Positions 33,790 to 42,130 of a stretch of DNA of 64,000 bases are shown here, one piece after another (the stretch's first letter is position 1; every line of letters starts with the position of its first letter). A model generated the notes under the pieces. It saw only the letters and a list, made by a program, of their open reading frames with translations. It searched no databases and was not told the DNA's origin. The translations under genes were made by a program, and so were the position numbers. The stretch is from Ignavibacteriota bacterium. Lineage in GTDB: Bacteria; Bacteroidota; Ignavibacteria; Palsa-1295. The stretch lies in NCBI GenBank assembly GCA_003151825.1, contig PLYO01000036.1, positions 31,057 through 95,056 on the forward strand. Direction: 5' to 3'.

Positions 33790-35367
33790 TCAAAATCTCA
33801 TCGCCTCATCCCCTTCAACATCTTCTTCGCCGGCAGCACCTGCCCGCGAGAAAATGCTTCCCACCATATCGCGGTAGGTGATTTCGGGGATGCCGAATGC
33901 TTCTTCTTTCGCGAGCTTGGAATGCTGGTGCAGGCCATCGAGCACGAATTCCATTGCGCTGGCAAGTTCAAAGCGGTTCGCCTCCTGAATTTTCAGATGG
34001 CGAGTGGTTAGTTCCCTGAGGCGCGGCACTCGGGAGAGTTCCTTGTAATAATCCGCGAACTTCATTGTGTCCGTCAGCGAAATCATATTGCCCTGCGCAA
34101 ACCAGTCGAGCGCGGCGTCGTATTCACCTTCTTTTTGCGGCTTCGCTGGCGCGGGCTGCTTGGCATAGCGTTCTTCGTAGCGGTTGAGCGCATTCTTCGC
34201 GCGCTCGCGCAGTAGTGGGTCGGGAAAATATTTCTTAAAAATCTCTTTCACAGCTTTGCCTATGAGCGCGCGCGCCACTTTCGCCATGCCTTCCTGCTCG
34301 CCTTCGAACACAAGCTCAACTTTGCCTGTCACGCCGCTTGTGACGAACGCAAGATCGGTTACGCGCGGCAAAATTATTTCATCGCCATTCATGATCGAGC
34401 GCCGCTCGGCATTCGAGATGAGCGCTTCCATTGCGCTGGTCGTAAGTCGAGCCGAAACGCCTGACTTCTGGTCGATAAATTCCGACTTACGCGCTTCGAA
34501 CGCAATTTGCTCGATGATCTCCTTAAAATATCTGGGAACTACAATCCCTTCTTCGCCAAATCGCGCAGTCCACGCTTCCTGCTCGGTGATGGCGATGGCG
34601 TGTTCCATCGAAATGGGGTAATGGGTGAGGATTTGCGAAGAGATGCGGTCCTTAAGCGGCGTGACGATATTCCCGCGATTCGTGTAATCTTCCGGATTCG
34701 CGGTGAAGACCATCATCACATCGAGCGGGATGCGAATGTTGAATCCGCGAATTTGAATGTCGCGCTCTTCCAGAAGATTAAACAGACCGACCTGAATGCG
34801 CGGCTGGAGATCGGGAAGCTCGTTGATGGTGAAGATGCCTCGATTCGTGCGCGGAATGATTCCGAAATGAATCGCGCCCTGATGCGAGTAATGCAAACGC
34901 TGGTGCGCGGCTTTGAGCGGGTCGATGTCACCGATAATGTCGGCGATGGTCACGTCCGGCGTAGCAAGTTTTTCGCCGTAGCGTTCGGAGCGATGCAGCC
35001 ACGCGATGGGCGTAGCATCGCCATGCTCGCGCACCATTTGGGCGGCATGATACGAAATCGGATGAAACGGATCGTCGTTGATTTCGCTGCCTTCAACGAT
35101 GGGAACCCATTCATCGAGCAACTCCGTCAGCAATCGCGCGATGCGCGTTTTCGCCTGACCGCGAAGACCGAGCAGAATCACGTCGTGCTTCGACAAAATC
35201 GCATTGACAAGCTGCGGAACGACGGTGTCCTCATAGCCGATAATTCCGGGAAATAATGTTTCGCGGTGCCGCAGCTTTTGAATGAGATTGCGCCGCATTT
35301 CTTCTTTGACCGGGAGCACTTCGTAGCCTTCTATTCGAAGTTGACCGAGCGTGGTGGGTTTATTCAT
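33790..35367 (-). CDS. MoxR/ChlI-type AAA+ ATPase
   Basis: The 525-residue AAA+ protein resembles magnesium-chelatase ChlI and MoxR ATPases. Its Walker A is unusual (GLRGQAKTR, residues 67-75, with Ala for the second-last Gly). The Walker B region reads RGIFTINELPDL, and sensor motifs are in VMMVFTANPEDYTNRG. The C-terminal third is helical and ends acidic (EEDVEGDEAMRF). Such ATPases usually work with a VWA-domain partner, which is not present here. The 3' end of this gene has been duplicated twice downstream, next to toxin-antitoxin modules, so the gene end behaves as an insertion site. Confidence 0.88.
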   Translation of the reverse strand: MNKPTTLGQLRIEGYEVLPVKEEMRRNLIQKLRHRETLFPGIIGYEDTVVPQLVNAILSKHDVILLGLRGQAKTRIARLLTELLDEWVPIVEGSEINDDPFHPISYHAAQMVREHGDATPIAWLHRSERYGEKLATPDVTIADIIGDIDPLKAAHQRLHYSHQGAIHFGIIPRTNRGIFTINELPDLQPRIQVGLFNLLEERDIQIRGFNIRIPLDVMMVFTANPEDYTNRGNIVTPLKDRISSQILTHYPISMEHAIAITEQEAWTARFGEEGIVVPRYFKEIIEQIAFEARKSEFIDQKSGVSARLTTSAMEALISNAERRSIMNGDEIILPRVTDLAFVTSGVTGKVELVFEGEQEGMAKVARALIGKAVKEIFKKYFPDPLLRERAKNALNRYEERYAKQPAPAKPQKEGEYDAALDWFAQGNMISLTDTMKFADYYKELSRVPRLRELTTRHLKIQEANRFELASAMEFVLDGLHQHSKLAKEEAFGIPEITYRDMVGSIFSRAGAAGEEDVEGDEAMRF

Positions 35368-35372
35368 TAAGT

Positions 35373-35401
35373 AATTGTGTTAACGTGGAGTTAACACAAT
35401 T
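35373..35401. promoter_or_regulatory. Palindrome between divergent ATPase and glycosyltransferase genes
   Basis: A perfect 12-base inverted repeat (aattgtgttaac and gttaacacaatt) with a five-base centre lies six bases upstream of the ATPase start and 30 bases upstream of the glycosyltransferase. Its position between divergent genes suits an operator. A simple repeat is the alternative. Confidence 0.55.
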
Positions 35402-35431
35402 CAACAGCAGAACGTAACCACCGAATTCCGC

Positions 35432-36442
35432 GTGTCATCCGAATCGCCATCTATCCTTCTTCTCCGGCTTAGCTCGTTGGGCGACATCGTGCTCACGACT
35501 TCCCTCATCGCGTCCCTGCGCGGACGTTACCCCGCGAGCAACATCGAGATGGTAATTGCGAAAGAATATGCGTCACTCATTCCCGCGATTCCAGGACTCA
35601 CGCGAGTGCATGTATTCGATAAGTCCAGCGGTATGTCCGGACTTCGCGCGTTGCGTAAAAAACTCAAAACGGAGAAATTCGATCATGTCCTCGATCTGCA
35701 CAACGTTCTTCGTACACGAATGCTTCGTCGAGGTCTCGGAAAATCCATTACCATCATAAACAAGCGGACTTTCAAGCGGAGGCTTCTCGTAAAATTCAAA
35801 ATCGATCGATTGAAAAACTCACCCGATGTGATTGGTCGATATTTCGAGACGGCTGCTTCGCTCGGCGTTTCAGACAATGGTTTGGGGCCGACCCTTATCG
35901 TTAACGCGATTCGGCAGAACAATCGCATAGCAATCGCGCCGGGGGCGAGACATTGGAACAAACGCTGGCCTGCGGCGAATTTCACAACAGTCGCGATCGA
36001 ACTCATTGCGCGTGGCTATCATATTGATTTGCATGGCTCTAAAGAAGATGCAATTATTACAAAAGAGATTGGAAGTTATCTTCCGGTAGGACGTTTCACA
36101 GATTTTGCAGGACAGCTCGATTTGCGCGAAGCCGCAGAAAAAATTAGCGAAGCCTTACTCATCATTTCAAACGATTCCGGACTTACTCACGTAGCGGAAG
36201 CGGTAGGAACGAAAGTCATTGCGATATTCGGCCCGACGGTGAAGCAATTTGGTTTTGCTCCGCGATCTGCTAATGCTATCGTACTGGAAATCGAAGGCCT
36301 CTATTGCCGTCCCTGCACGGCCAACGGTCTCGACCACTGCCCGGAAAAACACTTCCGATGTATGACCGAGATCAATCCGGCGAACGTAATAAAAGAGTTG
36401 GAGATTATGGCTTCAAATTCGCAGCCAGGAACGAAAGCGTAA
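35432..36442 (+). CDS. Glycosyltransferase family 9 (heptosyltransferase-like)
   Basis: The 336-residue protein has the GT9 opening (ILLLRLSSLGDIVLTTSLIAS), VIAKEYASLI, and the C-terminal domain motif SNDSGLTHVAEAVGTKVIAIFGPT used to bind the nucleotide sugar. It probably adds a heptose or related sugar to lipopolysaccharide core. The start codon is GTG. It converges with the hydrolase gene and overlaps its 3' end by 38 bases. Confidence 0.9.
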   Translation: MSSESPSILLLRLSSLGDIVLTTSLIASLRGRYPASNIEMVIAKEYASLIPAIPGLTRVHVFDKSSGMSGLRALRKKLKTEKFDHVLDLHNVLRTRMLRRGLGKSITIINKRTFKRRLLVKFKIDRLKNSPDVIGRYFETAASLGVSDNGLGPTLIVNAIRQNNRIAIAPGARHWNKRWPAANFTTVAIELIARGYHIDLHGSKEDAIITKEIGSYLPVGRFTDFAGQLDLREAAEKISEALLIISNDSGLTHVAEAVGTKVIAIFGPTVKQFGFAPRSANAIVLEIEGLYCRPCTANGLDHCPEKHFRCMTEINPANVIKELEIMASNSQPGTKA

Positions 36443-37115
36443 GCGCCCATGCGTGTTTAGCGGCAACGGCATTATAGGCTGGACGAGCATCGCAGAAAAA
36501 AGCATGGTTTGCGTCCGAGATCTCAACAGTGATGTATGGTTTTCCGGCTTTTGTCATAGCATCCGTAATGCCATTTCGCTGTTCGGGGCCGATGTGTTGA
36601 TCCAGCCCGCCCCAGAAAAAGAGGATCGGTGCGCTCTCGTCTTTTACGAGATCGAGCAAATTCGGCACGATTCCTCCTCCATAAAACGAGACGGCTGCCT
36701 GAAGCGGAAGTTTCGCATTCGCAATGAACGAGGCGCGTCCCCCCATACAAAAGCCGATGGAGCCGATATGCGCGGTGTCCACTTGGGAATCTTTCAGAAG
36801 CCATTCATAGACTGCCCGTGCATCACTCGCGATGCCATCGGTCGTGACAGCGTGAAAATGCGGTGCGAGTGAGGCGAAATCCCCATAGCTTCCTACGAAT
36901 CCCGGTGGCGCGGTGCGATGAAATAATTCCGGCGCGGCTGCGACGTAGCCTTGTTCCGCAAGCCGACGCGTGACATCCTTGATGTGATCGTTCACGCCAA
37001 ATGCTTCCTGAAAAACGATCAGCGCGGGCGCGCGCTTTGATTCCGGGCGTGCAATATAGACACCCATGTCGCCGCCGTCGGATTGTAAAGCTATGGATTC
37101 CGTTGTTACATTCAT
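36405..37115 (-). CDS. Dienelactone hydrolase family protein
   Basis: The 236-residue alpha/beta hydrolase has the nucleophile motif IGFCMGGRAS with Cys, as in dienelactone hydrolases, PALIVFQEAFGVNDHIKD near the start, and the late Asp and His of the triad (GGLDQHI, ANHAFF). The substrate is unknown. Such enzymes are common and often hydrolyse lactones or esters. Confidence 0.92.
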   Translation of the reverse strand: MNVTTESIALQSDGGDMGVYIARPESKRAPALIVFQEAFGVNDHIKDVTRRLAEQGYVAAAPELFHRTAPPGFVGSYGDFASLAPHFHAVTTDGIASDARAVYEWLLKDSQVDTAHIGSIGFCMGGRASFIANAKLPLQAAVSFYGGGIVPNLLDLVKDESAPILFFWGGLDQHIGPEQRNGITDAMTKAGKPYITVEISDANHAFFCDARPAYNAVAAKHAWALTLSFLAANLKP

Positions 37116-37116
37116 C

Positions 37117-38517
37117 TTATGGTCTTTTAATCAGTTCCTGCCGTAATAAATCGTGTATCCCGCCAAAGCTGCCGTTGCTCATCACGATGGCAATGTCGCC
37201 GGGTTTCGCAACTCTTGCAACGCCCTCTGCAATAGAGGAGGCATCGGGTAAATAGTAAGCTTCCTTTCCCATTGCTCTTAAATCTTCCATTACACGTTCC
37301 GGGTCGAGGCGGTCTTCGGGTGCAAGCAAATTCAAACGCGCGATCTGCGAAATAAATACAATGTCCGCGTCAACAAAGCATTGGGCCAGCTCCTTCTGAA
37401 AGATATTTCTGCGCGTCGTATTCGAGCGAGGCTCGAACATCGCAATAATGCGATCGCGAGGATATTTCTGACGGAGCGCGCGGAGCGTTTCACGGATGGC
37501 GGTCGGATGATGAGCGAAATCGTCATACACGCGCATGCCCCCGAATTCGCCTTTGAATTCCATTCGCCGTTTGATGCTTTTGAACGAGGAAAACGCATTT
37601 TGAATTTCTTCGTCTGAAATGCCATGATGCCTTGCAGCAGCAATCACCGCTAACGCATTCTGCACGTTGAACTCGCCGAGCAATGGAATTTCAAAACGGG
37701 TTTGTGGTTGGGCGCCCGTATTGACAGAGAAAATGGACGAGTGATCTGAATATTTAATGCTCGAAGCTCGAAGATCGGCTTTGTCCGAAGTTCCGAACGT
37801 GACAACTGGCGCAATAGAATTTTCGACAACTTCCATTACATTTTTGTCGTCCGCGTTAACGATAATAATTCCATTTCGCGGGACGAGCAGCGTGAGCCGC
37901 TTGAACGATAATTTGATTTCTCCCAGCGAATTAAAAATATCGGCATGATCGAATTCGATATTATTGATGACGAGCGTCGTTGGAAGATAATGCAGAAATT
38001 TCGAACGTTTATCGAAAAAAGCGGTGTCGTATTCATCGCCTTCAAGCACGACAAATTCGCTTTTGGGCCGCGCCTGATAGCCTTGTCCGAAATTTTCCGG
38101 CACGCCGCCGATAAGAAAGGATGGCTCACGTCCGCTCGATTGAAGCGTCCATGCCATAAGCGATGAAGTCGTTGATTTTCCATGCGTGCCCGAAATAACG
38201 ATTGAGGTTTTGCCCTGAATAACTTCCCGCTCAAGTAGTTCGGCCATCGAAACGAATGGCAATCGGCGTTCGAGAACCGTTTCCACTTCTTCGTTGCCGC
38301 GCGACATCGCGTTGCCGATCACAACAGTTCCATTGAATTTATCGAGGTTCGAAGCGTGATACCCGGGCAAAATGTTAATTCCCTTGTTGGCAAGCAACAG
38401 CGACATGGGCGGATAGATGTTATCGTCCGAACCAGAGACTTCATGACCCAGCTCGCGCATGAGGAGGGCCGCGTTGCCCATGGCCGAGCCGCACATTCCG
38501 ATGAAATAAATTTTCAT
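37117..38517 (-). CDS. mpl: UDP-N-acetylmuramate:L-alanyl-gamma-D-glutamyl-meso-diaminopimelate ligase
   Basis: Mpl recycles murein tripeptide onto UDP-MurNAc. The Mur-ligase pattern is clear: an N-terminal Rossmann-like motif (IYFIGMCGSAMGNAALLM), the ATP P-loop ISGTHGKSTTSS (residues 109-119), and YDDFAHHPTAIRETLRALR in the C-terminal domain. I start at the ATG at 38517, where the family starts; the frame is open further upstream without homology. It is 466 residues long. Its presence implies DAP-type peptidoglycan. Confidence 0.92.
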   Translation of the reverse strand: MKIYFIGMCGSAMGNAALLMRELGHEVSGSDDNIYPPMSLLLANKGINILPGYHASNLDKFNGTVVIGNAMSRGNEEVETVLERRLPFVSMAELLEREVIQGKTSIVISGTHGKSTTSSLMAWTLQSSGREPSFLIGGVPENFGQGYQARPKSEFVVLEGDEYDTAFFDKRSKFLHYLPTTLVINNIEFDHADIFNSLGEIKLSFKRLTLLVPRNGIIIVNADDKNVMEVVENSIAPVVTFGTSDKADLRASSIKYSDHSSIFSVNTGAQPQTRFEIPLLGEFNVQNALAVIAAARHHGISDEEIQNAFSSFKSIKRRMEFKGEFGGMRVYDDFAHHPTAIRETLRALRQKYPRDRIIAMFEPRSNTTRRNIFQKELAQCFVDADIVFISQIARLNLLAPEDRLDPERVMEDLRAMGKEAYYLPDASSIAEGVARVAKPGDIAIVMSNGSFGGIHDLLRQELIKRP

Positions 38518-38524
38518 GGTAACG

Positions 38525-39496
38525 TTATTGCGCTGAGTTCTGGATAGTTGCTTCCGAATCCGCAAGCAATTCGCGCGCCACATCGAAGCTTGTTTTTCGA
38601 TGAGTAACGATGTTCGATATTTCTTCTTCGAGCATGGCCCGGCGTTTTGTATTCCAGAAGTCAAAGCGCAGCATGGCTTCGACTAATTCACGGACACGCT
38701 CGCGTTCGCGCGTGGCGCGGCGCGTGAGTAGCTGACCGGTTGATTCCAGATAATTGCGATGCCGCTCGATCTCGCGCAAGACCTCCTCGATCCCGATATT
38801 TTTGCTTGCCGTTGCTTTTATGACGGGCGGAATCCACTCGTCCGCCGCATGAGTGACGCGAAAGGTGAGTATTCCTTTCAGCGCCCGCACGGCTTGATCC
38901 GCGCCTTCACGGTCGCTTTTGTTGACGACGAAGAAATCTGCGATTTCCATCAGGCCGGATTTCATTGCTTGCACGGCATCGCCGGATTCTGGCACAAGCA
39001 CGACGATGGTCGTGTCCGCCGCTTTTGCAATATCGAGTTCCGATTGCCCGACGCCGACCGTTTCAAAGATCACAAAATCGAAACCGGCGGCGTCGAGCAC
39101 ATCGGCGGCGTCTTTCGCTTTGGAAGATAATCCGCCGAGCGATCCGCGCGTAGCCATCGAACGAACAAAGACGCCGGTATCCATCGCAATTTCCTGCATA
39201 CGAATTCGATCTCCCAACAGCGCGCCGCCGGTGAATGGTGAAGTGGGATCGACCGCAATAATGCCAACCGTTTTATTTTGCCCACGAAGCAGCTTCGCAA
39301 GTTCCGCCGTGAGCGTGGATTTGCCGGCGCCGGGAGGGCCGGTGATGCCAACACGGTACGCATGGCCCATCTTCGGCGCAAGGGCGCGAAGCATTTCGCC
39401 CATCTCCGGCAAATCGTTTTCAACGATGGAGATGGCGCGCGCAATGGCGCGGCGGTCGCGGGAAAATATTCGCTGGACGAGATCGGCAGACATCAT
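38525..39496 (-). CDS. meaB: Methylmalonyl-CoA mutase-associated GTPase
   Basis: MeaB protects and loads the B12 cofactor of methylmalonyl-CoA mutase. The G1 motif is VGITGPPGAGKST (residues 49-61), with VDPTSPFTGGALLGDRIRM, FVIFETVGVGQSE and VVNKSDREGAD (G4) following. At 323 residues it is typical. Its start overlaps the stop of the preceding PIN-domain gene by ATGA. No mutase gene lies in the window. Confidence 0.93.
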   Translation of the reverse strand: MMSADLVQRIFSRDRRAIARAISIVENDLPEMGEMLRALAPKMGHAYRVGITGPPGAGKSTLTAELAKLLRGQNKTVGIIAVDPTSPFTGGALLGDRIRMQEIAMDTGVFVRSMATRGSLGGLSSKAKDAADVLDAAGFDFVIFETVGVGQSELDIAKAADTTIVVLVPESGDAVQAMKSGLMEIADFFVVNKSDREGADQAVRALKGILTFRVTHAADEWIPPVIKATASKNIGIEEVLREIERHRNYLESTGQLLTRRATRERERVRELVEAMLRFDFWNTKRRAMLEEEISNIVTHRKTSFDVARELLADSEATIQNSAQ

Positions 39497-40560
39497 CGAG
39501 GCTTCAAAACACTCATTCTCCTGAAACTCTGTATAGAGACTTCAATTGGTTCATTAGAGTCGATATTGAACCACGCATGGAATCTGATTTGTAGAGGTCT
39601 AATAAATGTGATTATATCTTCTTTTTGATCTAAGACCGAGATATCAAGTTCAGTCAGATTAAATGGATACTTTAATTGCGCACCAAAACTTGGTTCCACG
39701 AAAGCATCATAGGCCACACGATACGTTAACTCATTTACAATTCGTTCTTCTTCGCGAGCAACTAATGACCAAACTTGGAGTAATTTGATAAAAGTAACAT
39801 TATTAGTGACTAAATCCCGTGCAATAAATGAGTCATTGAATTGTGCGAGTTCCAAAGCCACACTTAACAAATGTATCAATTGTTCTCGAAGTGGGGGTGT
39901 CACTTCAATTGGGCTGAGTGATTGAATGTTCTGAAGAAAATGTTTTTGCTTAAATTCTTCAATTTCTTTATATAAAAACACTCGCTCATGAGTTCCATCC
40001 GAAATTAAATCTTCCACCAAATCTGGATGCAAAGAAAATGATCCCTTATCAGGATTCCTAAAACCATCATCACGTGAAATGATGTATATCGCATCCTGTT
40101 CTTTTAGAGCAATCGAGCGTACACATTCCCAGAAAATAGCATCTTTAAATCCTTTGCCATTTTTATCAAAAGGTTTTTTTCCCGCGAGCACTCGGCTGAT
40201 TAGCATAGTGACATTAAGAGAAGGAATATGGATGATTTCAGCTCCAGCTTGAATTAATTTTTGTCGAAAATTTACTTCATAATTCTCGAAAGCATCACGA
40301 TAAAGTGCGAAAATATTATGTTCATTTTTGTCAATATCTATAAATTCAGCTAATTTTTTTTTGGCCTTTTCTAATTCTGAACCGAATTCTTGATTGTGAT
40401 GAGCGACGACTTCTTTAATCGTAAATTCTGAAACTAGAAACCGAGCAGCATTTTGTGCGAGAGACTCTGCAAATGAATTAAATGTGTCACCCGAAAGGTG
40501 ATACCGTCCCGTTCCGATGAAAACGGTACTATCCGGTATGCAAATGATGCCGTTTTCCAC
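39493..40560 (-). CDS. DUF4935-like PIN-domain protein
   Basis: The N-terminal PIN-like domain opens ICIPDSTVFIGTGRY (Asp10) and has KGFKDAIFWECV and YIISRDDGF, the acidic metal-site residues of the DUF4935 PIN family. The remaining 180 residues are helical and unknown. The gene is visibly richer in A+T than its neighbours and has an upstream partner one base away, so the two look like an acquired pair. A role as nuclease in defence or toxicity is inferred from the fold. Confidence 0.8.
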   Translation of the reverse strand: MENGIICIPDSTVFIGTGRYHLSGDTFNSFAESLAQNAARFLVSEFTIKEVVAHHNQEFGSELEKAKKKLAEFIDIDKNEHNIFALYRDAFENYEVNFRQKLIQAGAEIIHIPSLNVTMLISRVLAGKKPFDKNGKGFKDAIFWECVRSIALKEQDAIYIISRDDGFRNPDKGSFSLHPDLVEDLISDGTHERVFLYKEIEEFKQKHFLQNIQSLSPIEVTPPLREQLIHLLSVALELAQFNDSFIARDLVTNNVTFIKLLQVWSLVAREEERIVNELTYRVAYDAFVEPSFGAQLKYPFNLTELDISVLDQKEDIITFIRPLQIRFHAWFNIDSNEPIEVSIQSFRRMSVLKPR

Positions 40561-41178
40561 TCAGCTTATGGACTCAAAAAACTCCCGAACAATTTTGGTT
40601 TTTGCCTCTGTATCTTCCTCATCCACTCCAGGATACATGGCAATAGAATGGGCACCGAGAATACTAAAATATGCGGCAATTTGCGCCTCCGGGACCATTG
40701 TCTTTAATGCAGCTTCTGTGAGGTCGCCGCCGAAAAGTTGAGGGTTATTAGAATCCCACCTGGAGCCGGTTTTTTCCAACCATTGAGAATAAGTGATTCG
40801 ATTTTCAAATTGCCGCCTTTGATCTTCGTTTAATAAACCCTTGGCATACGCTCGTGAAACTTCGAGCGCGTCGAACGGAAAAGAATCTTCGATAAAGTGA
40901 CGTCTTTCTGGCTTTAGTTCATTTCGTAAAACAACCTCCACGGCATCACACGCCATCAAACGAATACCATCGTCAAATTGGTCAGTTGAAAGCGTGCGTA
41001 AGGCCCAAAGGGCTTTTTCTAAATCACACTCATTGAGAATATGAATCAATTGGATCGGGCCATAACGATTTTTAATTTTTTCGAGACACGTCTCAAATTT
41101 AAATTCATCGGAACGGTATCGCAACGATTCCCGAAGCTTTTGTTCGTCAATAAAACCCGACGATGTCATTGTGAGCAT
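40561..41178 (-). CDS. Partner of the DUF4935-like gene, function unknown
   Basis: The predicted protein (about 205 residues from the ATG at 41178) is mostly helical with no recognised domain; segments such as LRYRSDEFKFETCLEKIKNR and QLIHILNECDLEKALWALR are visible. A run of in-frame codons extends to 41229, but the AT-rich upstream stretch (tatagtaat) looks like a promoter. I prefer the ATG at 41178, after an agaaag ribosome site. It abuts the PIN gene and is AT-rich like it. It could be the antitoxin or regulatory partner. Confidence 0.65.
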   Translation of the reverse strand: MLTMTSSGFIDEQKLRESLRYRSDEFKFETCLEKIKNRYGPIQLIHILNECDLEKALWALRTLSTDQFDDGIRLMACDAVEVVLRNELKPERRHFIEDSFPFDALEVSRAYAKGLLNEDQRRQFENRITYSQWLEKTGSRWDSNNPQLFGGDLTEAALKTMVPEAQIAAYFSILGAHSIAMYPGVDEEDTEAKTKIVREFFESIS

Positions 41179-41229
41179 TGCTATTCTTTCTATTGAATAA
41201 TTACTATAATATACACAATTTTTTTTCAA

Positions 41230-42015
41230 TCAACGTTCCACGAGATTACTCTGCGCCTCGGCAACACAAATAAAGTTCTCCGTCCACACTTGCTGCGTTT
41301 TGTTGGACTCGATCAATCGAATGGCATTCGCTCCGGCGCGAACGATTTTCCACGCAAGAGAACGAGCAACTCCCGCGACCCCAGAAGCAACAGGAGCGCA
41401 TTCGGAAAATACAATATCGTGGAACCCGACGGCGCTGAGAAGCTGCGTGAGCGAGCCGGGAGAAAGTATCGTGGAATGCGTAAGATCGCCATAGATAATC
41501 TGACCGGGAAAAAGACCTTCGCCATTGACAGTTTGAAGCAACAGCACGCCTCCCGGCTTCATCGCCGAGCGCAATAATTCGAACAATCGAAATAGTTCTT
41601 CTTTTGTAAAATGTTCGATGAAGTCGATGGCAATGACGCAATCATAACCACCCCGCGCATCGTCGGCGATGCTCCCCCTCCTTGAAAAGGAGGGGGTGCT
41701 TGTGTCAAGATACGTAAAAACATCTGCGCATTCGGCATCGAGGCCATCCTTGCGGGCAAGCTCGATTTGCTCTTTAGAAATATCGATTCCCTTTGCGTTC
41801 GTAAAACCCTTGTGGCGAAGATAATTTAGTATGCGCCCGTGTCCGCAGCCCAATTCGAGTATCGAAGAAGATTTTTCAAGACTCTTGAGAAACGGGAAAT
41901 ATCGAGCGTCGCACCATTTAAAATAATGCGAAAGTTCCTCAGGTGTAAGCGAAGCATTCTCACGCTTAAACGTGCTTACGTAGCGGTCGTAAAGCTGGGA
42001 ACGGACATCAACCAT
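41230..42015 (-). CDS. Class I SAM-dependent methyltransferase
   Basis: The 261-residue enzyme has the SAM-binding motif LELGCGHGRILNYL and GIDISKEQIELA, then YDCVIAIDFIEH and LLRSAMKPGGVLLLQTV. The substrate is unknown. Residues about 106-114 (TSTPSFSRRGS) come from an in-frame palindromic repeat (41673-41697). It is a small insertion between the SAM motifs and the YDCVIA strand. Confidence 0.9.
   Translation of the reverse strand: MVDVRSQLYDRYVSTFKRENASLTPEELSHYFKWCDARYFPFLKSLEKSSSILELGCGHGRILNYLRHKGFTNAKGIDISKEQIELARKDGLDAECADVFTYLDTSTPSFSRRGSIADDARGGYDCVIAIDFIEHFTKEELFRLFELLRSAMKPGGVLLLQTVNGEGLFPGQIIYGDLTHSTILSPGSLTQLLSAVGFHDIVFSECAPVASGVAGVARSLAWKIVRAGANAIRLIESNKTQQVWTENFICVAEAQSNLVER
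41673..41697. repeat. Palindromic repeat inserted in frame in the methyltransferase gene
   Basis: The 25-base word tccccctccttgaaaaggag followed by gggga forms a hairpin and belongs to the same CCCCTCC-type family as the repeats in the ligase gene. It encodes part of a Ser/Pro-rich stretch that normal methyltransferases lack. Confidence 0.8.
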
Positions 42016-42130
42016 GATATACAGGATTAAAAGGATTATCAGGATGGGGATTTTAGGAGTCTCGGAATAGCCGTTGTTCGATTCTTTTTCTTAACTTTTC
42101 GTTAAACTATAATCATAAAAACCCGATAAA

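Noticed and set aside
37001-37255. Short plus-strand frame spanning the start of the hydrolase gene and the 3' end of mpl
   Set aside because: It is antisense to both genes and has no supporting features.
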